Below, piece after piece: positions 16,670 through 25,894 of a stretch of DNA of 64,000 bases; the first letter of the stretch is position 1; every line of letters begins with the position of its first letter. Under the pieces are notes generated by a model that ran no database searches, was not told the origin of the DNA, and worked only from the letters and a program-made list of their open reading frames with translations. Origin of the DNA: Anaerococcus pacaensis 9403502 (lineage in GTDB: Bacteria; Bacillota; Clostridia; Tissierellales; Peptoniphilaceae); NCBI GenBank assembly GCA_000308255.3, contig HG326663.1, positions 148,387 through 212,386 on the forward strand. The letters are read 5' to 3'. Made by a program: the position numbers and the translations under genes.

Positions 16670-17622
16670 TAACGTCTCTTTTCCATGTAGGCCTCAAACC
16701 ATTCATCACTAGCCTCAGATATTTCCTGCTTGCCATCTATATTTTTAACTAAATATATAGTTGGCTTTGTATTTTCATTTGCAAATACAAAGGAGAATTC
16801 TTCTGTATTGGTAGCAGCCCCCATATTGCCGGCCTTATCAACTGCTATCACAGACATGTCTGAGATTTCTCTTTTTGCTTTGAGTTTAGTGTCTATCTCA
16901 GCCATTGCCTCGCTACAAGCTTCCTGGGCTGTGAGGCCATTTTTCATCTTACTTACTATTTCATAGGAAATTACCCCACGCATGAGGTCTTCGCCCACTC
17001 CTGTGGCAGCAGCTGCCCCGTAGTCGCTATCTGCATAAAACCCTGATCCGATAAATGGTGTATCACCTACCCTACCAGGGTGTTTCATGAAAAGGCCTGA
17101 TGTGGATGTACCTACAGAAATGTTAGCATTACTGTCTAAAGCTGCTACGCAAACGGTATCGTGGTTGTCGTAGTTTTTATCGTCATAGGCAGCTAAATCT
17201 TCAGTTGCTCCTTCTTCTTTGATTTTTTCTTCATATTTAGCTTGAGCCTTGTCTGTGAGCATGTTCTTAAATTCAAAGTTGTGGTCAGCCGCATATTGTT
17301 CAGCTCCAGTCGCTACCAGGCAGTTATTAAGGTTTTCTTTTGAAAGGGCAATGGCCACTTTAATAGGATTTGCTATAGTCTTTACACCAAGCACTGCACC
17401 CACATCAAAGGTATCTCCATCCATAAAGGCCGCATCAAGTTCTACTTGCATCTCCTTATTTGGAAGGCCTCCGTAGCCTACAGACTTAAAACCAGGATTG
17501 TCCTCCACATCTGTGATTGCTATCTCTATAGCTTCTCTTGTAGATGCACCTTCTGATAATTTTTCACTAGCTTTAATAAGGCCCTCATTTACCATGGCCC
17601 AGGTTCCAATTATTGCCCACAT
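16669..17622 (-). CDS. Glycosylasparaginase/isoaspartyl peptidase family hydrolase
   Basis: 317-residue N-terminal-nucleophile hydrolase of the asparaginase-2 family. The autocleavage site is in DNHDTVCVAALD, where cleavage before the Thr would create the mature beta chain and its nucleophile; GTSTSGLFMKHPGRVGDTP and FIGSGFYAD form the substrate pocket and match N4-(beta-N-acetylglucosaminyl)-L-asparaginase more than plant-type isoaspartyl peptidase. No signal peptide is seen, so it would act in the cytosol on Asn-linked glycan remnants or related amides. One base separates it from the cutC stop (TGATATG) and it overlaps the dipeptidase start. Confidence 0.88.
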   Translation of the reverse strand: MWAIIGTWAMVNEGLIKASEKLSEGASTREAIEIAITDVEDNPGFKSVGYGGLPNKEMQVELDAAFMDGDTFDVGAVLGVKTIANPIKVAIALSKENLNNCLVATGAEQYAADHNFEFKNMLTDKAQAKYEEKIKEEGATEDLAAYDDKNYDNHDTVCVAALDSNANISVGTSTSGLFMKHPGRVGDTPFIGSGFYADSDYGAAAATGVGEDLMRGVISYEIVSKMKNGLTAQEACSEAMAEIDTKLKAKREISDMSVIAVDKAGNMGAATNTEEFSFVFANENTKPTIYLVKNIDGKQEISEASDEWFEAYMEKRR

Positions 17623-17623
17623 A

Positions 17624-18350
17624 TCATTCTCCTATATCCTTTAAAATCTCAACGGCCTCTTTTACTATTGTAAAATCAGCCACTCTAATATCATCATTTA
17701 TATATCCAAAATCAGGACTATATTCACTTTCCGATTTCTTTGCTATTCTTGCCGACATATGGAAATTATAAATGCCAGTTTCTAAGTAAATCTCACGTAT
17801 ATTTCCTGGTCTCACACCAGCTCCAGCCATTATTTCTATCCTGTCACCATATTTTTCTTGTAAGAATCTGATAAGGTCTAGGCCTTGGCCTACCTCACTT
17901 TTTTTACCAGAAGTGAGGATCCTACATACCCCCGCATCGATCAATTCTTCAATTTTCTCTTCCCCATTTATTGAAAAATCAAAGGCCCTATGTAAGGCAA
18001 CTTTTTTAGGATAGGCAAGCTCTACTACTTCAGCTATCATAGGTATATTTAGGCTCCCATCTGGGAAGAGCGCACCAAATACAAAGCCATCGATGTTTCT
18101 TTGCTTTAAAACTAAAACATCTTGCTTGATGTGCTCAAATTCGAGGTCATTGTAGACAAAATTTCCTCCCCTAGGCCTTAGCATAACAAATTTCTCTATA
18201 TCAGCCTGAGCTACGGCCAGGTCCACGAGCCCTATAGTTGGTGTGAGCCCGTCCATATCAAGAGCAGAACATATTTCTAATCTATCCGCTCCAGCATTTT
18301 TTTGCATTTAATACTGATTCATAAGAATCGACACATATTTCTAATTTCAT
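17624..18350 (-). CDS. cutC: CutC family protein, N-terminus out of frame
   Basis: A TIM-barrel CutC homologue. The main frame runs from an ATG at 18307 and gives 227 residues, starting MQKNAGADRLEICSALDMDGLTP, which lacks the first beta strand of the family. The missing part (MKLEICVDSYESVLNA) is encoded just upstream from an ATG at 18350 with a good AGGTGA ribosome site, but in another frame. The switch lies in a run of seven A at 18301-18307 (minus strand); six A would give a perfect fit to the family. Thus the gene is frameshifted, phase-variable, or carries a sequence error. CutC was linked to copper homeostasis, but its biochemical role is unsettled. First gene of the operon with the asparaginase and dipeptidase. 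Confidence 0.85.
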
Positions 18351-18377
18351 ATTTATCACCTAGTAGATATTTACCCA

Positions 18378-18405
18378 TAAAAAAAGCAGCCCGTGGGCTA
18401 CTTTT
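18378..18405 (-). terminator. Terminator after the flavin lipoprotein gene
   Basis: Stem AGTAGCCC/GGGCTGCT on the minus strand followed by seven T. Confidence 0.8.
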
Positions 18406-18406
18406 C

Positions 18407-20296
18407 TTAGTTTTTCGCAAAATTTGCAGCGTTTCTACCTGCGATTCTACCATACACTGTGATATCAGCTATGGCTGCTGATCCAAGTCTGTTTGAACCG
18501 TGGATGCCGCCTGTTACTTCCCCAGCTGCATATAGGCCTGGGATAACATTGCCGTCTTTATCTTTTACTTCTGCTTCAGTATCTATTACAAGACCACCCA
18601 TGGTGTGGTGTACTGCTGGGCCTGCCTTTAGCATGTAGTATGGACCTTCATCTATAGTCCAGCCTAGCATACGTAGGTTCCATTCTGGGTCCTCTTCCTT
18701 AAGAGAGTTTTCGTTAAATGTCTTTACTGTTTCAAGGAGGGCTTCCTTGTCTATTTCAAAGTGGTCGGCTAATTCTTCGATAGTATCAGCTTTCACTAAT
18801 AGTCCTCTATCAAATAGACCTTGGGCTTCTTCTGGGTTAGATGCCATAGTTCCTGTAATCTCATTTGATTTCTCATCCCAGATTAGGTAACCAACATGGT
18901 CAGTCTGCTCTTTAATTGCCATAGAGATAGCACGACGAGTATCAAGCTCTTCTACAAAGCGCTTACCTTCTTTGTTTACAAGTAGCGCACCACCTACTAG
19001 ACGTGTATCACCTACGTATAGGAGTTTGCCTGTTTCTACGTCACAGATTGGGTAAAGTTGGATTTGGTCCATATCTACAGTATCAGCGCCTAGGGCTTCT
19101 GCCATGATAATACCATCACCAGTTGCTCCTGGGGCATTGGTTGATAGGACGTGTTCATCGATTTCTTTGTCAAATTCATAGGTCATTTCATCATTGGCAC
19201 CAAAACCACCAGTTGCAAGTACTACTGCTTTGGCATTTACTACTAGCTCACCAGTTGGAGTTTCAGCGCTTACACCTGTGATAGTGCCATCTGCTGTGAG
19301 TATTTCTTTTACATCTGCTTCTGTAATGACTTCGATGCCGAGCTCTTCGCATTTTACTAGGTAATTTTTGATAAGTTCATTGCCAGAGTGAGCTTCTGGG
19401 ATAAGTGATCTTTTTACTGAGTGGCCACCAAAGAACATTAAGCTATCTAGCCATTTAACACCGATTTCATCGCGTAACCAGTAAGCATCTTCTGTAGCAT
19501 GGTCTGCTAGTACATCGATTAGCTCTGGGTTACCACCTGCTTTTTTAACGTCTTCTGCAAAAAGTTCTTTGCTATCTTCAATTTCATCTTTTTCTTGAAG
19601 TTCGTTTGCTGGTGCAGCCATTTCCCCACCAGAGATTAGAGTGTTACCCCCAACTTGTGGCATTTTTTCAAGTAGAACTACATCAGCGCCATTGTTTTTA
19701 GCTTCAACTGCTGCTGCAAAACCAGCACCACCACCACCTACAACAACAACATCCATAGAGATTTCTTTATCTTCTTTTTCACCTTGGGCAACTTCACCTT
19801 GGAAGTTTGCAACATCACGGCCACTAACTTCGATAGCTGCTGTTACAGCTTCGATTAAAGCTGCTGATGAGTATGTTGCTCCTGATATAGAATCAACATT
19901 AACTGTTTGGTTGTCAACCATTTTTGGAACTAGATTTTCGATAGCATCTTTACCTAGACCTTCAGTTTCGTTATGATCAACATCAATACTTGCTATATCA
20001 TCACCATCAAAAGTAACTTTTGCTACTACATCACCATTGTAACCCTTAGCTGTACCTTCGAATGTATCTCCAGTAGCTTCGGTAGTTTCTGTTTCTTCTG
20101 TAGCTTCTTCGTCTACTTCTTCTTCAGTTTCTTCTGTATCTTCGTCAGTCTCAGCTTCTGTAGTTTCTTCTACTGGTTCTGTAACTTCAGTTTCTGGAGC
20201 TGGTTCATTATTTTCAGCTGGCGCATTTCCCCCACCACATGCTGTAAGTAACATAGACATCGATAATATGTATACTAATATTTTGTTATTTTTCAT
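18407..20296 (-). CDS. FMN-binding and FAD-dependent lipoprotein reductase (fumarate reductase family)
   Basis: 629 residues from the ATG at 20296 (AGGAGGATAT upstream); a longer frame without ribosome site was not used. Lipoprotein signal with lipobox LTAC, Cys20. Residues 25-78 are an acidic Glu/Thr linker. An FMN-binding domain follows (about 78-155) with DSISGATYSS at 135-144, the ApbE flavinylation motif. From about residue 171 comes a FAD_binding_2 domain, VVVVGGGGAGFAAAVEA, with fumarate-reductase-type residues in ELDTRRAIS, GPAVHHTMGG and GIHGSNRLGSAAI. It would reduce an outside acceptor (fumarate, urocanate or similar) on the cell surface, fed by membrane electrons. Substrate unknown. 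No apbE in the window. Monocistronic with terminator. Confidence 0.92.
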   Translation of the reverse strand: MKNNKILVYILSMSMLLTACGGGNAPAENNEPAPETEVTEPVEETTEAETDEDTEETEEEVDEEATEETETTEATGDTFEGTAKGYNGDVVAKVTFDGDDIASIDVDHNETEGLGKDAIENLVPKMVDNQTVNVDSISGATYSSAALIEAVTAAIEVSGRDVANFQGEVAQGEKEDKEISMDVVVVGGGGAGFAAAVEAKNNGADVVLLEKMPQVGGNTLISGGEMAAPANELQEKDEIEDSKELFAEDVKKAGGNPELIDVLADHATEDAYWLRDEIGVKWLDSLMFFGGHSVKRSLIPEAHSGNELIKNYLVKCEELGIEVITEADVKEILTADGTITGVSAETPTGELVVNAKAVVLATGGFGANDEMTYEFDKEIDEHVLSTNAPGATGDGIIMAEALGADTVDMDQIQLYPICDVETGKLLYVGDTRLVGGALLVNKEGKRFVEELDTRRAISMAIKEQTDHVGYLIWDEKSNEITGTMASNPEEAQGLFDRGLLVKADTIEELADHFEIDKEALLETVKTFNENSLKEEDPEWNLRMLGWTIDEGPYYMLKAGPAVHHTMGGLVIDTEAEVKDKDGNVIPGLYAAGEVTGGIHGSNRLGSAAIADITVYGRIAGRNAANFAKN

Positions 20297-20461
20297 ATAT
20301 CCTCCTATTAAAAATATTAGTAATGTATATAGATTAACAAATCCCCTAGTTAAATGCAAGCCTTTTCACTAACACACTAGAGAAAATTAAGATTTTTTAG
20401 TAAATTAATAGAGCTATATGATAAAGCCCTATTAGTAAATAAAATTTAATTTTTAAGTAAA

Positions 20462-21112
20462 CTAATCTAGGATATCTCCTACAATATTTTCTACTGTAGT
20501 ATCTGGATCAACAAATCCTGGGTACCAACTATCTTTCTCCATTATTTCTTCATCACTATTTCCATATCGCATATGGAAATGATGGAGACCACTATCATTG
20601 TCTGTTTGCATTAAATAAAGAACAGGATATGTAGCATCTTCTTCATTGGCCTTGTAAACATACCAAGTTTGCTTATCTTCTACTACCTTATCAAAATTAT
20701 ATGTAGCTGAAGTAAGTTCTTTACCATCTTGATATTCAGGCTGATCATAAAATGTTACGGTATCACCCTCAAATTTAATCCCATTAAAATCTACTGCTCT
20801 TTTAGCATCATAGTTATTTTTTTCGGTAGCTAAGTCCGTACCCTCTTTATCTGCCACTTGTTCAAATGCTTCGTCAATAGCAGGGTCATCTAGATAAACT
20901 GTCATTGAGCCCCATGTACCTGACCAATTAGATAAATCTTTCAAATCCTTATCCTCTTCTACTACTTCATCTGGTGTATTGTCTACTTGCTCATTTTCAG
21001 TAAGCTCAGTTTGATTAGGCTCATTACCTAACTTTTGGTCATCCTTATCATTTCCACAAGCTACTAAACTAATTGATAAAGCTAGGGTCAAAATTAATGC
21101 TGATTTCTTCAT
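20462..21112 (-). CDS. ZinT/YodA-like metal-binding lipoprotein
   Basis: 216 residues. Signal peptide with lipobox LVAC, Cys19, then a charged Asp/Glu linker to about residue 60. The rest matches the ZinT/YodA fold: DLSNWSGTWGSMTVYL at the start of the domain, DTVTFYDQPEY in the middle and GLHHFHMRYGNSDEEI near residue 175-190 with His177, His178 and His180 as probable zinc ligands. In other Firmicutes this domain is fused to AdcA and helps zinc capture at the surface. Here it is separate. Its promoter overlaps a Fur-family-like operator, consistent with repression when metal is plentiful. No clear terminator follows. Confidence 0.82.
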   Translation of the reverse strand: MKKSALILTLALSISLVACGNDKDDQKLGNEPNQTELTENEQVDNTPDEVVEEDKDLKDLSNWSGTWGSMTVYLDDPAIDEAFEQVADKEGTDLATEKNNYDAKRAVDFNGIKFEGDTVTFYDQPEYQDGKELTSATYNFDKVVEDKQTWYVYKANEEDATYPVLYLMQTDNDSGLHHFHMRYGNSDEEIMEKDSWYPGFVDPDTTVENIVGDILD

Positions 21113-21140
21113 ATCTTCTCCTTTAATTTATTATGAGCTA

Positions 21141-21169
21141 ATTATAACACTTTTAACATTGATAATCAA
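21141..21169 (-). promoter_or_regulatory. Promoter of the ZinT-like gene
   Basis: On the minus strand TTGATT (21169-21164), 17-base spacer, TATAAT (21146-21141). The -35 lies inside the palindromic operator. Confidence 0.75.
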
Positions 21170-21174
21170 TATCA
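21158..21174 (-). promoter_or_regulatory. Fur-family-like operator of the ZinT-like gene
   Basis: Contains the perfect 13-bp palindrome ATTGATAATCAAT (21158-21170), and a 7-1-7 arrangement TGATAAT-C-AATATCA (21160-21174) that matches the Fur-type pattern TGATAAT-N-ATTATCA at 13 of 14 arm positions. It covers the -35 box. The identity of the regulator (Fur, Zur or another) is not known. Confidence 0.6.
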
Positions 21175-21386
21175 TTTAATTTTTGATAAAAATTATATTT
21201 AGCTGTAAGTTCACATATTACCTATAAAATGCAGCCTCAGCTTTTAAGGAGCACAAGTTCATTTAAGTGGATAAAATTCAACAAAATCTAGCAAAGAATA
21301 GAAATTTAATGTGTATTTAGTATATAATTTTTAATAAATGATAGATTTAGTCCTTAGCTTACGAATATATATGTGAAGGAGGACAT

Positions 21387-21908
21387 ATGGATGATAAAAA
21401 AATAATATCCGGGATTAAGAAGAAAGATGAGTCATCTCTAGTCGCATTCATAGATAAGTACGGTGCTATACTTAAGGCTAGTATTATTAAAACTATTGGA
21501 AATAGAGATGAACTTGTAATAGAGATATTAAATGATTCTCTTCTTGCCATATGGGATAATATAGATTCTTTTGATGAAAATAGATCTTCTTTTAAGAACT
21601 GGTGTGCAGGTGTTGCAAAATATAAGGCTATAGATGCAATTAGAAAATAAAATCGTCATGAAAGTGTAGACCTTGATGAAATTGAAGGAGTTTTAAGTCT
21701 TGAAGAAGACTTTATAAACGATGATATTGATGAAATCTTGGGCCTTCTAAACGAAGATGATAGAGAAATTTTTAGAAAACTATATATAGAAGGTTATAGC
21801 TATGATGATATAAGTCTGATAACTGAAATCCCCAAAGACAGACTATACAACAAGGTTTCAAGGTCAAAACACAAGCTTAAATTACAACTTGGAGGACGAT
21901 ATGACTAA
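21387..21908 (+). pseudogene. Sigma-70 family (ECF-like) sigma factor with in-frame TAA
   Basis: One continuous reading frame of 173 codons interrupted by a single TAA at 21648-21650. The part before it (87 residues) is region 2, with DELVIEILNDSLLAIWDNIDSFDENRSSFKNW and AKYKAIDAIRK; the part after it (NRHESVDLDEIEG to SRSKHKLKLQ) holds region 4, with LNEDDREIFRKLYIEGYSYDDIS as the helix-turn-helix. No base is missing, so one substitution explains the stop. The frame ends inside the start of the anti-sigma gene (8-base overlap). A TATAAT lies at 21323-21328. Either an inactive gene, or an organism that reads through. A truncated region-2-only protein would not recognise -35 DNA. Confidence 0.85.
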
Positions 21909-22890
21909 TATTTACGATAAAATAAATGATGTTGATTTTGATACAGATGTTTTAGAATTAAATGATATTGAAAGGGCAAAAATGATAAAAACTGCAAAAA
22001 ATTATTCTAAAAAAGATAATAAAAAGAAATTTGTCGCTAGTGCTGCTGCTATTTTACTTTTCACAGGTCTAATGGCACCTCCAGTAAGAGCAGAAGTGGC
22101 TAAGTTCACAACAGATATTAAAGTTTCCATGATGGAAGCAATTGGTGCAAGCCCTGATTCTTATAAGTATGTAACAGAACTTGACGAGCCAGTAAAAGTG
22201 GGCAATGATAGTTTTGTAATAGGAAATATTGCCTTTGAAGATAACAAGGTCTTTATTAACACCCTTAGAGAAGGTGATGGATCAATTGATAGTATGCTTT
22301 CAGAAAATGAAGCTTCTATTTACAAAATCGTTGTAGATGGAGAAAGCTACAAGTCTGAGGGTCAATCCGGTCAGGCCGGTTATCTCTCAGATGGCAAAAC
22401 TATATCAGAAGTTGCAATGATTAACTTTGATAAAGAATTTCCTGCTCATGATAATACTGATGTCGACCTATATTTTACAGATGGTACAGGAAGTGAAATT
22501 GTCTCTATAAAAACTAGTACAAATACAGTCAACGAAGAAAACATCATCTTTGCAAAAGACCAAGTGTTAGAAAACGGCATAGAAATATCCCTTATTAAGC
22601 TAAATCCAATCACAATGACTGCAGTTATCAATAACTTGAATATGGGTTATGATTACCAAGTAATCGGAGTGAATAGAGATGGCAATACATTTACTTTAGA
22701 TGCTAGAACAGGCAAGGATGATGAAGTTACTTTTATATACAATAATGAATTTTCTGATATGACTCTTGATCAAATAAAAGAAACCGATGAAATAAATTTC
22801 ATCCTTAAAGGCAGAAAAATGAACCAAGAATCCGGATTGGGTTCTAACGAAGAATACGAAAAATTAGCAGAATACACCTACAAAAAATAA
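21901..22890 (+). CDS. DUF4179 membrane anti-sigma-type protein
   Basis: 329 residues from the ATG at 21901 (TTGGAGG upstream, the alternative TTG 12 bases earlier is less likely). Cytoplasmic N-terminus of about 43 residues (DFDTDVLELNDIERAKMIKTAKN), one membrane span at about 44-60, then a DUF4179 extracytoplasmic domain from APPVRAEVAKFTTDIK onward. This architecture is typical of anti-sigma factors encoded directly after sigma-70 family genes, and the two genes overlap by 8 bases. With the sigma gene interrupted, this protein may have lost its partner. The signal sensed by the outer domain is not known. Confidence 0.8.
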   Translation: MTNIYDKINDVDFDTDVLELNDIERAKMIKTAKNYSKKDNKKKFVASAAAILLFTGLMAPPVRAEVAKFTTDIKVSMMEAIGASPDSYKYVTELDEPVKVGNDSFVIGNIAFEDNKVFINTLREGDGSIDSMLSENEASIYKIVVDGESYKSEGQSGQAGYLSDGKTISEVAMINFDKEFPAHDNTDVDLYFTDGTGSEIVSIKTSTNTVNEENIIFAKDQVLENGIEISLIKLNPITMTAVINNLNMGYDYQVIGVNRDGNTFTLDARTGKDDEVTFIYNNEFSDMTLDQIKETDEINFILKGRKMNQESGLGSNEEYEKLAEYTYKK

Positions 22891-22904
22891 TAAATCTAAG
22901 CACA

Positions 22905-22932
22905 CTAAAACCGGCCTCGTGCCGGTTTTGTT
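22905..22932. terminator. Bidirectional terminator between the DUF4179 gene and engB
   Basis: 9-bp perfect stem AAAACCGGC/GCCGGTTTT with 5-base loop between convergent genes. Confidence 0.88.
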
Positions 22933-22934
22933 AT

Positions 22935-23522
22935 CTAATTATTTATAATTACTTCTACTTGTTCGTGGATAACACCAAGGTTGTGTTTATTCTCAGATGA
23001 GTAGGCAAAAATTAGTCCCTCATCTTCTATATCAAGTTTTTTCATAATTGCAGCTACTTGTTTATTTAGTTGACTTTTCTTAATTTTGTCATACTTAGTT
23101 GCAATTACAAAACCTGTGAAACCGGATTCAATAATCCGTTCATACATCTGCCTATCTAACTGAGTTGGGTCGTGGCGGATATCTACTAATAGGAATACTT
23201 CCTTGAGATTTTCCCTATCATGGAGGTATTCGTTGATTAGCTTGTCCCACTTGGCCTTCTCAGCCTTGCTCACCTTGGCATAGCCATAGCCAGGTAGGTC
23301 GACTAGGCGGAATTTATTGTCAATGTTATAAAAATTGATGGTCCTAGTCTTTCCTGGTTTAGATGAGGTTTTAGCAAGGTTTTTGCGGCCTAAAAAGGCA
23401 TTGATGAAGGTTGATTTGCCAACATTAGACCTGCCTACAAAGGCTATCTCATCTAGGTTATCTACCGGCCATTGGGATTTAAATCCTGCAACCTGTTCTA
23501 GGTTTATTTCTTTAAATTTCAT
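22935..23522 (-). CDS. engB: Ribosome biogenesis GTPase YsxC/EngB
   Basis: 195-residue GTPase of the EngB family. G1 motif GRSNVGKSTF near residue 30, switch region KTRTINFYNI, G3 DLPGYG, G4 ATKYDK near 142. It helps assemble the large ribosomal subunit and is usually essential. It overlaps the lon stop as ATGA, and lon-engB order is the normal Firmicutes arrangement. A bidirectional terminator closes the unit. Confidence 0.96.
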   Translation of the reverse strand: MKFKEINLEQVAGFKSQWPVDNLDEIAFVGRSNVGKSTFINAFLGRKNLAKTSSKPGKTRTINFYNIDNKFRLVDLPGYGYAKVSKAEKAKWDKLINEYLHDRENLKEVFLLVDIRHDPTQLDRQMYERIIESGFTGFVIATKYDKIKKSQLNKQVAAIMKKLDIEDEGLIFAYSSENKHNLGVIHEQVEVIINN

Positions 23523-25849
23523 ACTAAGGCCCTATCTATAACTTCAGATACATTAGAAACTTCAATAAAGTTTATCTTATCCCTAATTTCCTTTGGTATA
23601 TCTTCGGTATCACGTTTGTTATCTTTTGGAATTATCACATTGTTGATTCCATAGGTGTAGGCTACTAGTGCCTTTTCCTTTAAGCCACCTATAGGAAGTA
23701 CGTCTCCTGTGATAGTCACTTCTCCTGTCATGGCCAAGTCTTTCCTAACCTTTTTCTTGGTTAGGGCTGAGACCATAGCTGTGGTCATGGTTATACCAGC
23801 AGATGGGCCATCTTTTGGAGTGGCTCCTTCTGGGATGTGGACGTGAATGTCTTTGTTATCATAAAATTGGCCACGGATTCCTAGCTCTTTGGCATTTGAC
23901 CTAATATATGTCATGGCTGCTTGGCCAGATTCTTTCATAACATCACCCAAGGAACCGGTAAATTCAACATTGCCCTTGCCTTCCATGACATTGGCCTCGA
24001 TGGTTAGCATGGTTCCACCAACAGATGTCCAAGCAAGGCCATTAACTACACCAATCTTATCTTCTCTTGAGATATGGTCTTCGAAATATCTTTCCTTGCC
24101 CACATACTTGGTATAGTTTTGAGCTGTAACCCTTACTGTTTCCTTACCTTCTAGGATTTCTTTTACAGCGCGGCGGCAAATCTTATCAATTAGCCTTTCT
24201 AGCTCTCTGACCCCAGCTTCTCTAGTGTAGTTTTTAATTAGAGCTTCAAGGACTGTATCAGAAATAGTAAGCTCATCTTCCTTTAGACCATTTTTTTCCA
24301 TATTTTTAGCTATAAGATATTTTTTGGCTATATTTAGTTTTTCAGTCATGGTATAGCCTGATATTTCAATTACTTCTAGCCTATCATAGAGGGCATCAGG
24401 GATTTCATTGGGGTCGTTGGCCGTGGTAATGAAAAATACATCCGATAGGTCAAATGGAACATCGAGGTACCTATCTATGAATTTATCATTTTGCTCTGGG
24501 TCTAGGACTTCAAGTAGGGCGCTTGATGGGTCACCCCTAAAGTCAGATCCTAATTTATCTAATTCATCTAGAAGGAAGACTGGATTGTTGACCTTGGCTC
24601 TATTGATATTATTAATCACTCTGCCTGCCATAGCTCCAACATAGGTTCGTCTGTGGCCGCGGATTTCTGATTCATCAGTCACCCCACCTAGTCTCATGGT
24701 GACAAACTTACGGTCGAGGGCTCTAGCAATAGATTTGGCAATTGATGTCTTACCTACCCCTGGAGGTCCCACTAGGCAGATAACAGATCCTTGATTGTTG
24801 GCGTTTTTAATTCTAACGGCAATTGACTCTAGGATTCTATCTTTAACTTCATCTAGGCCATAGTGGTCTTCATTTAAGATTTTTTCGGCAAGTTTAATAT
24901 CTAGCTTATCTTCGGTTTTCTCATTCCAAGGAAGATTTACAGCAAAGTCTAGATATGAGCTGATTACCCCATAGTCTGGGCTCATTTCTGGGATAGCTTC
25001 AAGTCTTGATAAGTCTTTTAGGAAATTTTCCTTGATTTCCTCATCTATGTCTAGGTTTTTGATAGCTTCTCTTAAGCTATCAGTTTCGTTATCAAAATCC
25101 CCAGTGGTTTCATTGAGCTCTTTTTTTATAACATCAATCTTTTCTCGTAGATAATATTCTTTTTGAGATTGGTTGATATTTTCTTGGACCTCAGCATCTA
25201 TTTCAATCGATAAGTTCTTTAGGTCGATTTCTTTAGCTAGTATTTGGTGGAGGAGGGTCATACGTTTACTTGTATCCAGCTCTGTGAGTAGAGCATAATA
25301 TTCGTCTGCCCTAAGGTCTAAGTGATAGATTATAATATCCATTAACCTGTGTAGATTATCTACCTCTGATATTGTAAAGACTGATTCATCGTAAATATTG
25401 CCATCTAGCTCGATATAGGTCTTGAAATCATCGATTAGAAGGCGTCTTAGGGCTTCTTTTTTTTGGTCTTTTTCTTCGTTTTCTTCTAGGTATTTGTATT
25501 CGCTTACTTCTGCCCTAAAAAAGCCCTCAGCTATTTTTACCTCTTCGATTTTTGCGATAGCACGAGCCTCTACATAGACTCTGATATCACCATTAGGTAG
25601 GGTAAATGATTCCTTGATTTTTACTACCATCCCATATTCGTATAGGTCTTCTGGGCTTGGATTTTCATCAAAGATATTTTTTTGATTGACCAAAAAAACA
25701 TCAGTATTTCTTATATTGGCATCTTCGATAGCATTTTTAGAAATAGGTCTAGCGCAATCAAAGTTTAGGATTGTGTGTTGGAAGGCCCATAGTCCCCTCA
25801 GCGGCACTAGAGGATATTCATTTGTGCTAATTTCATAAATTTCTGCCAT
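23519..25849 (-). CDS. lon: ATP-dependent protease Lon
   Basis: 776 residues, normal LonA length. N-terminal substrate domain (residues 10-200), AAA+ domain with Walker [15 protein letters not shown] near residue 355 and Walker [11 protein letters not shown], and the C-terminal serine protease with [11 protein letters not shown] (catalytic Ser) and [11 protein letters not shown] (catalytic Lys). It degrades misfolded and regulatory proteins in the cytosol. The ATG follows GGGAGAA. A terminator lies between clpX and this gene, so it may need its own promoter or readthrough; engB follows with overlapping codons. Confidence 0.97.
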   Translation of the reverse strand: MAEIYEISTNEYPLVPLRGLWAFQHTILNFDCARPISKNAIEDANIRNTDVFLVNQKNIFDENPSPEDLYEYGMVVKIKESFTLPNGDIRVYVEARAIAKIEEVKIAEGFFRAEVSEYKYLEENEEKDQKKEALRRLLIDDFKTYIELDGNIYDESVFTISEVDNLHRLMDIIIYHLDLRADEYYALLTELDTSKRMTLLHQILAKEIDLKNLSIEIDAEVQENINQSQKEYYLREKIDVIKKELNETTGDFDNETDSLREAIKNLDIDEEIKENFLKDLSRLEAIPEMSPDYGVISSYLDFAVNLPWNEKTEDKLDIKLAEKILNEDHYGLDEVKDRILESIAVRIKNANNQGSVICLVGPPGVGKTSIAKSIARALDRKFVTMRLGGVTDESEIRGHRRTYVGAMAGRVINNINRAKVNNPVFLLDELDKLGSDFRGDPSSALLEVLDPEQNDKFIDRYLDVPFDLSDVFFITTANDPNEIPDALYDRLEVIEISGYTMTEKLNIAKKYLIAKNMEKNGLKEDELTISDTVLEALIKNYTREAGVRELERLIDKICRRAVKEILEGKETVRVTAQNYTKYVGKERYFEDHISREDKIGVVNGLAWTSVGGTMLTIEANVMEGKGNVEFTGSLGDVMKESGQAAMTYIRSNAKELGIRGQFYDNKDIHVHIPEGATPKDGPSAGITMTTAMVSALTKKKVRKDLAMTGEVTITGDVLPIGGLKEKALVAYTYGINNVIIPKDNKRDTEDIPKEIRDKINFIEVSNVSEVIDRALV

Positions 25850-25863
25850 ACATTTTCTCCCTT

Positions 25864-25892
25864 ACAAAAAAGAGAATGGCAAGCCATCCCCT
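25864..25892 (-). terminator. Terminator between clpX and lon
   Basis: Minus-strand stem GGGGATGG/CCATTCTC (two G-T pairs) with loop CTTG and six T. It separates the tig-clpPX unit from lon-engB. Confidence 0.75.
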
Positions 25893-25894
25893 TC

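Noticed and set aside
20320..20350. Rex operator before the flavin lipoprotein gene
   Set aside because: Only one half site, TTGTTAAT, is present; the second arm is missing.
21648..21650. Selenocysteine or pyrrolysine insertion at the in-frame stop of the sigma gene, and at the ZIP stops
   Set aside because: All three codons are TAA, which neither system uses (TGA and TAG).
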